Shown here: positions 22,600 to 34,360 of the stretch, in pieces
Layout of the letters: each line of letters starts with the position of its first letter
How positions within the stretch are numbered: the stretch's first letter is position 1
NCBI GenBank assembly: GCA_950295325.1
Contig: OX485806.1
Coordinates: forward strand, 50,525,169-50,589,168
Direction: 5' to 3'
Length of the DNA stretch: 64,000 nt
DNA from: Polytrichum commune
Lineage: Eukaryota > Streptophyta > Polytrichopsida > Polytrichales > Polytrichaceae
Notes under the pieces: generated by a model
What the model was told of the DNA's origin: nothing
Databases searched by the model: none
The model's input: the letters and a program-made list of their open reading frames with translations, nothing else
Program-made: the position numbers and the translations under genes

Positions 22600-25040
22600 T
22601 CATTTGCAAGCAGCCTACACAACAAAAACAATCAGACTCAAGATATCTCCAACCAAGTAAGCTTGACTTCATAAGAAATATCAACTACAAAACCTTAATA
22701 ACAACCTCATACGCCTGAATTCACAAATGAGTAGGCAAAAAAAAAAGCCTCTGAGGAGGGTACCGGCAACGGCACCTCCTCAGAGGCGGCATATCATTCA
22801 TAACCAGGGTACACATTTCAGCATTCAGACTCAACTGACTCCAACATTACCTGCCTGAAATCACACATACACTAGTCAGCCTGAACTTATATAACAACCT
22901 TAGCTTCCTGAACTCACACATAAACTAATAAAAATGAACCTATATAAAAACCTCAGATGTCTGAACTCACACACGAACTAATCTGAATGAACCCATATTA
23001 TAACCTTGGATGCTTGAACTCACAAATGAATAAGCAAAAAAAAAACCTCTTTGGAGGGTGCCGGTAACGGCACCTCCTCAGAGGCGGCATATCATTCATA
23101 ACCAGGTTACACATTTCAGCATTCAACCTGAACTGAACTCCAGCATTCCCTGCCTGAAATCACACATACACTAATCAACCTGAACCTATATAACAACCTT
23201 AGATGTTTGAAATCACTCATTCACTAGTCATCCTGAACCTATATAACAATCTCGGATTCCTGAACTCACATACAAACTAATCAAAATGAACCTATATAAC
23301 AACCTTAGACGCCTGATTTCACAAATGAATACGCAAAAAAAAAGCCTCTGAGGAGGGTGCCGTTGCCGGCACCTCCTCAGAGTAGGCATATCATTCATGA
23401 CCAGGCACACATTTCAGCATTCAATATCAACTAAATAACACCTGTACATGCCTGAACTCACACTTAAACTAATCAGCCTGAACCTTAATAACAACCTTAC
23501 AGGCCTGAAACCACAATTGAATAAGCAAAAAAAAACCTCTGAGGAGGATGCCAGTAACGGCACCTCCTCAGAGGCGGCATATCATTCATAACCAGGTTAC
23601 ACATTTCAGCATTCAACCTAAACTGAACTCCAGCATTCCCTGCCTGAAATTACACATATACTAGTCAACCTGAACCTATATAACAACCTTAGATGTCTGA
23701 AATCACAAATTCACTAGTCATCCTGAACCTATATAACAATCTCAGATTCTTGAACACACATACAAACTTATCAAAATGAACCTAAATAACAACCTTAGAC
23801 GCCTGAATTCACAAATGAATAGGCAAAAAAAAACCTCTTTGGAGGATGCCGTTGCCGACACCTCCTCATAGTAGGCATATCATTCATAACCAAACACACA
23901 TTTTATCATTCAGACTAAACCTGAATACAACATTACATGCCTGAATTCACATTACATCAATCAAAATGAACCTATATAACAACCTTATATGCTTGAACTC
24001 ACAATTAAACTAATTAAAATGAACCTATTCAACAACCTTAGACGCCTGAATTCACAAATGAATAGGCAAAAAAAAAACCTCTGAGGAGGGTGCACGGGTA
24101 GGTCACTCTAAGGCATTTTTGTTAGGGGTTTTTTGTTTTGGGGCTATTTACCTTCAAGGGCTGAATTAAAGCCTCCCTATAATTACTTAAATTTAAAAAA
24201 TGGCCCATTTGTTTGCAGCCTTTCATTACTTATATTGTCCAAGTCACTGCAATTTTTTGTACTCTATATTCCTTTCAAGTAATAAAAATTAATCTACTTC
24301 CTAACGCATTGATGAGTGTTAAGGGAAACCATGGAAACAAAGAAGGGTGCAAACAGTAATATCATTGCAAACATAGTTATGAAGAAAACACATAGGAGAC
24401 CATAGCAAACATACCTTCTAGGATCCTTATCCTCAGCCCCTATATTAATTTTACAAGAAAATAATGGCCCACATTTTATGTCCATCTAACTTACTTATAA
24501 TGGAATTGTCTACATTTAATGGCCCTTTCAATATTTGGAATTCCTTTATAATTTTTATTTCAAATGATTTTAATCCTCTCTATATTATGTTGCACGTCGT
24601 TTTTAAAATGCACTAAGTGACCTACCCGTGGGAGGGTGCCGCTGCCGGCACCTCCTCAGAGGCGGTATATCAATCATAACCAGGGTCCACATTTCAGCAT
24701 TCAGACTCAACTGACTCCAACATTACCTGCCTGAAATCACACATACACTAGTCAGCCTGAACATATATAACAACCTTAGATGTCTGAAATCACACATTCA
24801 CTAGTCAGCCTGAACCTACAAAACAACCTCAGATTCATGAACTCACATACAAACTTATCAAAATGAACCTATATAACAACCTTAGACGCCTGAACTCACA
24901 CACGACCTAATCAGCATGAACCCATATAATAACCTTGGATGCGTGAACTCACAAATGAATAAGCAAAAAAAAAGCCTCTGAGGAGGGTGCCGGTAACGGC
25001 ACCTCCTCAGAGGCGGCATTTCATTCATAACCAGTGTCCA
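22600..25040. repeat. Satellite with hairpins, block 4 (intronic)
   Basis: Satellite variants with seven hairpins (near 22747, 23046, 23344, 23537, 23834, 24079 and 24975). The one at 24079 is split by the hAT-like element. Several hairpins here carry the core in the opposite orientation (CCGGCAACGG or CCGGTAACGG instead of CCGTTGCCGG) while the flanks keep the same direction. Confidence 0.85.
24093..24630. mobile_element. hAT-like non-autonomous element, 538 bp
   Basis: Perfect 15-bp terminal inverted repeats CACGGGTAGGTCACT, flanked by an 8-bp duplication GGAGGGTG (24085-24092 and 24631-24638). An 8-bp duplication with CA-starting termini fits the hAT superfamily. The AT-rich interior has no transposase. 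It split a hairpin unit between its GGAGGGTG and CCG, and removing one GGAGGGTG copy restores the usual hairpin. Confidence 0.85.
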
Positions 25041-28008
25041 TGTGAACCCTTTGAGTGGTCCACCACTCTGCGGGATCACTTTTAGTTAGAATGTTAGCAT
25101 TAAAAGTTAGAATTGATAGAGAATTTAGGGAAAATTAGTTCATTTAGCATTTAGCCTAGAAGAAGGAAGGTCAAAATGAAACTAAGTAGTGCTAGAAGAT
25201 AGCAAAGTAGAAAAAATATGCTAGCTAGTAAAAGCAACTAGCTAAGCAAATATTAGTAGATGCTAGCTATTAAGCAAATGTTAGTAGATGCTAGCTAAGC
25301 AAGTGTTAGTTTATTAGTTAGTGTGAGGCACACAAGACTATTGGAGGTGTTTTATGTAAGAAGAAAAAATTGGCTTGAAGACTTTTGAAGAAAATTAGAA
25401 AGAGAGCAAGGGGGCTACTTGCCCACTTGCCCCCTTGCCAACTCGATGGCGGAAAAATTAGAAAGATTTCTAAAGGTTTTTTGTCGGAGCCACCTCGGCG
25501 AGAGGGTGGAAACCTCAACTGGGAAAACCCCCGAGCCAAAATTTCGGGAAAGGGTTTGAAAAATGGATCCGGTAGAGGAGGGGTCCAACCCTTTTGTGAG
25601 AGGGTTTAAAAACCCCTCCTTCCACCTTGTAGCTCTCTCTCTTTCTCTAGTTTTTGGCGAAGCCCTGCGTCAATGTAGTTAGGAAAAAATCCTTTAGCAT
25701 GCATTTTCAATGGCCTAAAAAAAAGGCTTGAGAACCTCCTCTACTCTCTCTCCTAGTTTGAATGTGTGTTTATTAATACACCAACAAAATTATTCCTTCT
25801 TTTGTAGAGGTAGGTTGGATGGTAGAGTTTGAATGGAGGCATTGTAGACCTCATCTGCCAATGCCCTGAAAGCTTAGTTCAAAAGCTAGAACAAGATACT
25901 TATTATTTTTCTCTTAGAGAGATTTCATATAGCTATCCATAGCCGTTTCCCATTTGTGATTTGGTTAAGATGACAATTAGTTATGGATTTCCAAAGATGG
26001 AGTAGAAAACTGGGTGGTCTTGTGGGTAGCGGCTGCTGGATCAGACCTGCGAGCCCAATAGGAATTTTAATTCTAACAAGTTATATTTTTTCCAAGTAGA
26101 ACTTTTGTGTAGCTTTCTAAAATGGCTTAGAACATTTGATTTGAGCATGATTTGAATTAGATATGAATTGTGGAAGATGGGACACATAGTTTGAGAACGT
26201 TTGGTTGACTGCTGCATTACAGAGGATCTGCTGGGTTCACTTCGGCTTACCTTTCTAATCACATATTTTTATCAAATACATCTTTTTAATATCTCTCCAA
26301 GGTCATATAGAACGTTTGATTTGAATAAGATTTGAATTAGATATGAATTGTTGAAGGCGAGATACATAGTTTAAGCCTTCTTGATTGACTGCTGTGTTAC
26401 AAGGAGTCTGCTGAATTTCTATTAGCTTAACTTGCTGATGTCATAATTTTCCTAGTTAGAACTTGTTCATAGCTTTCCAATAGTATAAGGAAATCCTAGA
26501 TCCAACTAGTAAGGAATGTGCTATGAATTTTTGAAGTTAGAAAGTAGATAGGTGGGTTGGAAGGGTCGGTTGAATCGACCTCACACTTCCAACCCTCATA
26601 ACTTTTGCAATTCTTATCTGATTAAAGTGATTTTTAGATCATTGGAAAGATAATTAGGTGCACTAAGTATAAATATTATGCTTAGGATTAAATTACAGTG
26701 CAGAATAAATACTTTATATTTTAATTGTTAACTAAGGTACGCTTACTACCAAACTAGTTACAAAGAAGGAGGCAAGGTCGACGCTAGGGAAGTGGAGCAA
26801 GGAAGGAGGTAGCGGCTCGGCCTACATCGAGCCCAAATCAACCAAGGAGAATTGAGGTAAATTTACTAACGCTAGCCTTCCATTTAGGGTTGGAGGGAGC
26901 GCGGCTAAGGTACGCATCTATAAACCCACTCACCTATCTCGTAAGGTCAAGTGGCTTGACCACTTGACCGCCAAGGGAATACCCAACTCCATTGTTTTCG
27001 GGGCCCTTGGTATGTTTTGTGATAGTAGCTTCATTTATTAGCAAGTTTCGTGTGTGGTAAGTCGGATTAATCACCGACACGACCACTCTGAATGTTGTTG
27101 GTGGAAATGTGGGATTAATGACCCGCGAATCCACTATTATGTTGTTGGCCCCATAGATTGGGAGTAATGGCCCCAATTTATGAAGATTGCGTAACAGGTT
27201 GAACCTATAGATCGTCCGTCACCCTGGTCCCATTGAGTTGCATTTCGTGGTCTATCTAGTGTAAACACATTTAACAATCAAAACATACAAAATAAATCGT
27301 GAACCCTTGTTGGCAAGAGACCCGAATCGGAAACTTAACTCGGTAGAGTGATACCACCCTTCGAACCATTGATGTTCGAATGGGTTTGAGATGTCACTCA
27401 ACCTTCAAAAGACCTGCACGAGGCTTTAGAAGGTTCCGAGGTAAGGGGTGCACCAACCAGATAAGGGGTGATGCCTAATATGTTAATGTAGTGAGTTAGG
27501 ACGTGCAAACAAAAGTAAGTAATTAAGAAGAAATGTGTGTGAAGGGTGGGACTTAGGCCAAGTTCCCCTGCTTAGAAAACTAAATAGAACTAAATAAAGA
27601 AATAGGAAGAATTGAATGGTCCATCAAATTGTCGTTATTCCGTTCATTGAGCTAGGGTGGTATGAGTCACACCCGGTTGGTGTGTATCAGAACCATCTTA
27701 ATTCACAAATTAGGATTGCCTTGGGTTCAAGGCTGGTGCGTCTGCACGTAGAATAGGTTGTAGGTTAAGGTTAGAACTAGATATGAAATTGATTAGTGGA
27801 GTTTAGAGCCACACTAGTAAAAAACTAAGGCCCAACCTCCGGAGGTACTACGACGCATATTTAATCTCTCTTAAAAATCTAACTACTCACGTTATACACT
27901 TATCATCCGGGTTCGGCTTGGGCGCCTGCAAATGCAGGCCACCTTCACCGAAGGGCTTGTGTGATACTTTTAGGCTCCCTCGAAAGGGGGTGGCCCAAAA
28001 GTACCACA
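25041..28008 (+). mobile_element. Solo LTR-A, 2.97 kb, copy 1
   Basis: Termini TGTGAACCC...GTACCACA, flanked by GTCCA on both sides (25036-25040 and 28009-28013). The unit interrupts a satellite CCAG(T/G)GTCCACATTTCAG string that is otherwise continuous. No internal LTR pair or pol genes, so it is a long solo LTR. The orientation relative to transcription is unknown. Short frames inside are not conserved as proteins I know. Confidence 0.85.
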
Positions 28009-28760
28009 GTCCACATTTCAGCATTCAAACTCAACTGACTCCAACTTTACATGCCTGAACTCACACTACTCAGCCTGAACCTATTTAACAACCTCAGACG
28101 CCTGAATTCACAAATGAGTAGGCAAAAAAAGGTTTTTTTGGAGGGTGCCGTTGTCGGCACCTCCTCAGAGGCGGCATATCATTCATAACCAGGTTTCACA
28201 TTTCAGCATTCAGACTCAACTGACTCCAACTTTACATGCCTGAACTCACACTACTCAGCCTGAACCTATTTAACGACCTCAGACGCCTGAATTCACAAAT
28301 GAGTAGGCAAAAAAAGGCCTTTTTGGAGGGTGCCGTTGCCGGCACCTCCTCAGAGGCGGCATATCATTCATAACCAGGTTTCACATTTCAGCATTCAACT
28401 TGAATTGAACTCCAACATTACCTGCCTCAAATCACACATAATCTATTCAGCCTGAACCTATATAACAACCTTAGATGTCTGAACTCACACCTGAATTCAC
28501 AAATGAACAAACCTACTTAGAACCTCTTTGGAGGGTGCCGGCAACGGCACCTCCTCGGAGGTGGCATATCATTCATAACCTGGGTACACATATCAGAGTT
28601 CAAATTCAACCGAACTGCAACAATACATGCCTGAATTCACACATAAACTAGTTAGCCTGAACCTATATCAAACCAGTTAAGAACAACTATAGAACAACCT
28701 CCGAGGAGGGTGCCTTTGCCGGCACTTCCTCGGAGGCAACAAATCATTCATAACCATGCT
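28009..28760. repeat. Satellite with hairpins, block 5 (intronic)
   Basis: Four hairpins (near 28133, 28317, 28523, 28698). The first two sit in a nearly exact 184-bp direct duplication. The last unit is fused to a degenerate stretch that may hold a small exon of the minus-strand gene (about 28880-28795: PELRKTCEGRF, then GGAAITKLRVMGCGR). Confidence 0.8.
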
Positions 28761-28960
28761 ACACAAATATGCTTCCACATTGAATACGACCAAGAAGAAC
28801 GCCCACAACCCATAACCCTTAACTTGGTGATGGCAGCTCCTCCATCTTAATCCTTGAATCTGCCCTCGCAAGTTTTCCTCAACTCAGGTGAAGCAATGCG
28901 GCTCCTAAACTAGGGAAAAATTTGACCATATGAGGCAAGTTTAGGGTTTCAGAAACCCAC

Positions 28961-29203
28961 CTTCGGGTTCCATCAAACTCGTCTCATCAGCCTCTTCCTC
29001 CGCACTGTGCTCCTTTGATGCGCGGTTGGATGCGGGATTGGAATGCATTCCCTAATCCCTTGATGGTTCTCTAGACTGTGATCCTTGCCCCCTGGACATT
29101 GACGAACCTTGAGATTCATCTACCGTCGATAATGTTGCGTTCTCCCATGTGTCTTCAAAATCTAAAACTTCCCTCTCTTCTTTCTCCTCTTGTTTGGGTC
29201 CTG
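28961..29203 (-). pseudogene. N-terminal acidic exon of the ParB-methyltransferase gene
   Basis: Between acceptor ACATGCAG (29204) and donor GAAG/GTGGGT (28960) is a frame of low-complexity acidic/Ser sequence: QEEKEEREVLDFEDTWENA, then SSMSRGQGSQSREPSRD, one in-frame TAG, then SAEEEADETSLMEPEG. No initiator is certain, so the transcript may start further upstream. Such acidic heads are typical of disordered N-termini and carry no functional information. Confidence 0.5.
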
Positions 29204-29571
29204 CATGTCATGTGACACCTTTCCAGAGCATGTCTACTCAAACACTCGCATAACCCTCCCTTCAACCGAACACATAATACATACCTTTTGATACTAAAAC
29301 AAAAACATGAACCTCACGATATCGGAAACAAGTGTGCGCACGAGAGACAATCCTATATTTAATGCCCATTTGGGATTTTACCATTTGATCTATTCCTGTC
29401 CTGTAACTTAATTGTCCTCTATACTTATTATCTTTATACTTAGTTATATCTATATTTTAAGTCGGCGCCAACTAATCTTATTTAATTTCTTGTCAAGTAG
29501 AATGTCTACCATGACTTGGACGCTCTAATTATGTATATCGTGACAGCTTTACATATTTAAAAATATTATTC
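29204..29571. promoter_or_regulatory. Divergent intergenic gap between methyltransferase and transposase genes
   Basis: About 370 bp of AT-rich DNA separates the first supported minus exon from the plus-strand transposase. CTATATTTTAAG near 29450 could serve as a TATA box for the plus gene. No motif repeats were seen. Two divergent genes of one mobile unit would be expected to share a bidirectional promoter here, which is an inference. Confidence 0.3.
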
Positions 29572-32500
29572 ATGCTTCCGTTCAAAGTTCATCCCTCATG
29601 TGGATCATGTCCATCACTTTTGTCGTTGGCAACACCATTTCCAATAAATAGATGGCCCACAATGTTTAGAACCCTCTTTCATATTTCCATCTTGCCGCAA
29701 GGGCTCATTCCCCTCATCATGGCTCATATTCCTGCTATTGGAGACTTGGGGTTGGCTGTCCTCTATGCAGATGGTGTGAGAGTCCCACTTACCTTTCGGA
29801 TGCAAGAGGACGGTCTAGCTTACGTGACGTCCCAACGTCTGAGTATTCGGTTCGGCTTCAAAGAAGACACTATTATTGTTGATGAGGATATTTTTGATGT
29901 TGTCACATTAGAACTTACACACCCTTGGTCGGGTATCGCAGCGAGATGAGAACAATAACTTGTTTTGGAGTCTTCCTCCAGGTAGTTACCGAGTGTATGG
30001 CCTCACTGATTCTCAGATGGCTGCGTCTACTGAGATCCTCACTCCTTGTAATTCCTCTACGTGCACCATTCAAACTCCTCTGCCACGTGATGTGAAGGTC
30101 AAACTCGAGCCCGATCTCGAGACGCCAATTGTAGAAAACGTTAGATTTCAATTTGTAATAACACTTTCTTCTGATGAAAAAGACAGTCCCACAAAGGTCC
30201 CGCCTAAGGTCATAGTCAGTGGGAACACTCCTACCCTAAATCCTTTGTTGCAAGATACTGTTAGCATATTGCCATTACTTAAACAACTTGCAGGAATGCC
30301 GGGAAAGAAAAATTTTCTTAAAAAAATAGACTACTCAGTGATTAGACACGAAAGGGTTGAGTACCTTCCTGCTGTGTTCGATGGTGCCGTCATATTTGAG
30401 TTGCCACCAGCTGGTCACACGGCCGCACGGTCACATGCCAAGTCAATGCAGGGAATGGACAAGCGTTACGACGGCCATGTGTGGACGAAGACCATCACCA
30501 CCAACATCACAAACGACTTTGGTTTGTCCTTCCGTTCTTCCGTCTGCGTCGGACACTTGCTTTGCAACAACAAGGAATGCGAATATCTGATCCGCCGACC
30601 TCGTATTTTCCAACTCAACGAGACAGAGTTTGAAGGTTGTACCCTCCAAGCCTTTGTAGTGGATTAAACACCTCCAACTGATTCCACGCTTGTTTGCAAG
30701 GTATGTAAAGAACCCCCAGCATGTATTGCTACATGTGGAGCTAAGATTTATTATGTGGCTGGCAAAATCAACCATACAAGAGCGTGTATCCACATAGGAA
30801 CTCATCATCACCCAGTCAAGGTGGGCGACTACAGAGACACTAAGGCTGAGATCAGTGGCCTAATTGAAGAACAGATCGAGAAGACTCCCCAGGCTACCAA
30901 GAGTGCAGTGGTGTTGGAGGCTAGCAAAGTTCTAATTGGCAACTATCTTCTTCAATCCGATGACGTGCCCCCAAAGAAGCTTAGTCTAGAGGAACTTGTT
31001 CCTGTATTTGACCGATGCAAGGACATGGCTTCCCCAAACATCCGCAACAAGGTCATGAGTTTCCGTTTCCTCAGAAGGTATGGTGTCATGGACTCTATCA
31101 CCAAACTTTGTGGAATCAGTTTATGGGCCTTTGTTCAGGAGAATAAATTTCCAGGTCAAGGGGTTGATCTTGACAAGGTTTTTGTCTTCAAAATGTCGGA
31201 AGTCGGGCCTGGTAGTGGGGTAGACTTGGTGAAGCGTATGCAGCCCGGCGAAGATCAGGAGAATGTCTGGATGATGTTCGACCATGTCAAACGGGTAAGA
31301 CAGTGGACCACAATGGCATGCCACGTGTATGACTCCACATATTGTCGTGCCATGACCATTGCAAGTTGTGATATGCAATCTGAGGACTCTGATGCCCACA
31401 TCGTTTTCTGGAAAAATCTCAATGCTATCATGGAGAGAAATGGCGTTGTCGAGCCCAACTTCAAAGGTTTCATGGCCGAGAGCGCCCAGGCCAATTGGAA
31501 TGCAGTTCGGATCATATATGGCAACGGGAAGAAGGAGGACCGCATGGACGACCGCGAGAGAACCTGTCAGTTTCACTGGACCCAGTCTATGGTTAAGTAT
31601 ACCGAGAAGTACATTCCCGAAGAACTCTGGGAGCAGCACAAGAAGATGTGCCACCAGTATAGGACGGCGAGGACCATGGATGAAGCTGAGAGTCTATACC
31701 ATGGGCTACATGCATGGTGGGTATCCGCCGGGGCAGTGATAGAGAAGGCCCTAAACAAACTAGAGCTCTGGCTTGCATTCTGGCACTACCGTTATCGCCA
31801 GTGGGGAGGCTTCATGACCGGGGTATGTTTTCCCAATACATTTTATTTTATTTTCCTTTTTTTCACAGTACTCTAATCTAAAACAACTCTTACTAATCTC
31901 TAACTACTTCCACTATGTACTCGCAGAAATTTTTAGAAGAAGAACTAGCAGAAATGCCTTCATGTAATCTAGCAGAAACAATACACAACAAGTGGCTTCA
32001 AGCGTCTGGGAACAACGGCGGTGACCTCTACGTTGCTACAGTTGACGACTTCGTTCGAGGCTTCTTACAGGTTGTCAATTACTACCAGTTCCTGAAAGGT
32101 GACGTCGGCGGAACATGCCCTACAAAGAAAGAGCTCAAACTAAGGATGGCAGAGCGCAGGGCGAAGCAAACAGGTAATCCTTTAGTGCTTGAAGACCCCA
32201 TGCTGGACATGCCTGGAGCAGAAGAGTTTTGTACCCGTGTTCCTCGCATGGCTGGAGAACAGGTATTCGGGTCCACAAAGCGGAAGGCAGATCTACCTCT
32301 TGGAGCTGAAGAGGAGTCTCATCGGCCTGACAAGGTAAACTTCTCACATCCAAGAGGTTCAGGACGTGCTGTGAGGGGTCGTCCTGTGCAGATGCCTATC
32401 ATTCTCGAAGATACTAAAGATGATGCGGACATCCAAGAAATTCATCCTGAGCCTGAGCCTGAGAGCATCCCTACGTCCCCGCCGAACGAGGGGGGGATCC

Positions 32501-33414
32501 GTCATGTCTGTGTTGTAGAAGAGACAAAGGTTAACGTCAAGGAGTGGCACATATCAAGACTTCCGAAAACATCGGCGAAGTGCTGTTGGGCCCAGAGAGC
32601 TGTCACGAAGAAGAAGTGTACTGAGAGAATTGTGAGAGGCGCCAATTTGACCGCCGCGCCTACCTACACCGGAGTTTGGACTAATATATGCAAGAAATTA
32701 TCAGAGAGGATAGAATTCTTCTTCTGCTCCGATGACATTGACCGGTGCGTGAAGGGCACAAGGCGCAAATGGGTTGCTAAGCACTCAGCAGACCAGGAAA
32801 TGCCGCCAATTCCAGACGTTTGGCCGGTGAAGCTAGGCACAAACCTCAAGCCTACCGAAATTCTTGCACTTGAAGCGGCTGGATTCCAACTCCCGCTTAA
32901 GAAGCCGGTCTCTCCAAGGCGATTGTTCTCTTCTGCCCCGCCGCCTGCAAATCTTAGCGCGGTGCCCGTTCCTGCAGAAGCAGACCGCTACCCTGGCAAG
33001 AGAGACGGCAAGATGGTCAAACGCACTGCCACTCGCCCAAATCCCGCGCAGCGACTCTCCATGACCTCCTCCGACTCTCTGAAAGCTTGCATCCGTTCCA
33101 TCACTATGATACCTCATCCAGGACATGGTTGCATCATCGGGCTGGATTCGGGTGTTTCTCCTGCCATCACACAGTACCAGGTCACCATCAGTTCTTTCGT
33201 GGGTTGCACTTGCCTTGCATTCAAGAAAACTATGACTAAGTTCAGAGGGAGGACCCAATTCTCTTATTGCAATCATGTGTACTTCATTCTTTTGAAGGTT
33301 TGCCACCGTGATCCCGAGGCCGACCTTTTCATTCAAGCGCCTACCTATAGTTTCACCGAGGTCAAGCTAGTCCTAGAAAGCGGCCTCTTGATTCACCCTT
33401 TGGCTAAAAACTAG
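29572..33414 (+). pseudogene. MULE (Mutator-like) transposase with WRKY/GCM1-like and SWIM zinc fingers
   Basis: N-terminal part 29572-29949, then a +1 shift into the frame that runs from about 29945 to 31822, broken once by TAA at 30665. In order: a Cys/His cluster GHLLCNNKECEYLIRR plus CKVCKEPPACIATCGAKIY and TRACIHIGTHHHPVKVGDY (WRKY/GCM1-type), the catalytic core with HVYDSTYCRAMTIASCDM, FMAESAQANWNAVRIIYG and TCQFHWTQSMVKY (MULE-type C.FH), and WLAFWHYRYRQWGGF. Intron 31823-31926 (GTATGT...CGCAG) joins in phase to KFLEEELAEMPSCNLAE. The last exon ends with a SWIM finger, GCTCLAFKK...SYCNHVYFILL. Length (~1,200 residues) and domain order match plant MULE transposases. One stop and one frame shift suggest recent inactivation. 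It is the natural mobility gene for the surrounding inverted-repeat unit. Confidence 0.8.
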
Positions 33415-34055
33415 GAGGCAACCTACAAACAACCTAGATTCTTTTCAATGGACGGTGGCCTTGTCATTATATGTACTGAGTCAGCAATACAATATTCATA
33501 TTGTTTTTTTTCAATAAAAAGGGTTTTGTCATTCTGTGAGGCCAAACCCACCACCCTTAAGCGTCCTAGTCCGGGTGATGGCTTTGAGAATCACATGTAT
33601 CTTCTACAATTTTGAACCATGTGCAAGGTAATTTTCATGTCCAAAGGAACACATATTGTTTCACTCATTGTACTTTATTAATGTTAGCCTCTTGGCTTGT
33701 GGTAGACTTGGTTTTCTCAAGAGTCCAACCCGCGGCTTTAGCCACACATGCCCTTAAGGACATTCCCCTCACTCTTTTAATCTCCACTTCCTTTTTCTTG
33801 CCATTGCAAGAATCCTCCACATTCTCCATTAATAATGCCAGTGAGTTATTTTGACCAAGAGGTGCAAGTGTTGAAAAACATTTTTCTCAATGGTTCAACA
33901 CACTCATACAACCCACACGTAGCACCCACTAGCCTAATGAATCTAACTACTTGGCCACCTCTAAAATGGCCTAAGGTGATTTATTTTCTTAAGTGCTAAC
34001 ACCCACTAATTGGGCTTAGCCTTGCTAACACTTAGACGGCCTAATTATGGTTTGT
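33415..34055. other. 3' flank of the MULE gene; no gene seen
   Basis: CAATAAAAAGG at about 33510 is a plausible polyadenylation signal ~95 nt after the stop codon. The rest is AT-rich DNA with no supported coding frame. Confidence 0.35.
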
Positions 34056-34360
34056 TACTAATTAGCTCAGCTGCAGTCTCATCCCGCAATCTCATCCCGC
34101 AATCTCATCCCAGTCTCGGTGCTGTTAGCCAGGAGCTCAGCTGCAGTCTCATCCCGCAATCTCATCCCAGTCTCGGTGCTGTTAGCCAGGAGCTCAGCTG
34201 CAGTCTCACCCTACAGCCTCGGTGTTGTTAGCCCAGGAGCTCAGCTGCAGTCTCACCCTACAGCCTCGGTGCTATTAGCCCAGGAGCTCAGCTGCCGTCT
34301 CACCCCTGCTTCGGTGCTGTTAGCCCAGGAGCTCAGCTGCAGTCTCACCCTACAGAGTTC
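34056..34360. repeat. ~60-bp minisatellite
   Basis: Five or so units of about 60 bp, each with GAGCTCAGCTGCAGTCTCA and TCGGTGCTGTTAGCC. Different copies read open in two frames, which explains the overlapping serine/leucine-rich ORFs. I do not call these genes. Confidence 0.8.

Larger units (their letters stand above)
16532..29203 (-). pseudogene. ParB-like/DNA methyltransferase gene, whole locus
   Basis: A multi-exon minus-strand gene. Supported exons with GT-AG borders: about 29203-28961 (acidic N-terminus), perhaps one near 28.8 kb, 22490-21941 (ParB-like), 21875-21669, 21581-21169, 18536-17620, 17524-16797 and 16707-16532 (methyltransferase). The introns at 28.9-22.5 kb and 21.2-18.5 kb are filled by the hairpin satellite and, in the first, by two nested elements. 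Domain order is low-complexity head, ParB-like domain, helical linker, Ser/Pro linker with a basic KRSRPQGSKRK stretch (possible nuclear signal), methyltransferase, Asp tail. In-frame stops and frame shifts in several exons mean this copy is probably dead. It lies divergent to the MULE transposase with a 0.37-kb gap, within the same inverted repeats. The arrangement is seen directly; joint function is inferred. Confidence 0.65.

Noticed and set aside
25041-28008. LTR-A as a complete retroelement with its own genes
   Set aside because: The ends and duplication delimit one undivided unit with no LTR pair, primer site or pol; the open frames are short and not shared as proteins.
10553-28733. Regularly spaced palindromic repeats as a CRISPR array
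   Set aside because: Spacers are themselves repetitive satellite DNA, spacing varies, there are no cas genes, and the context is a plant nucleus.
31121-31654. 177-codon minus-strand frame inside the MULE transposase
   Set aside because: It is antisense to the conserved catalytic core and has no independent support.
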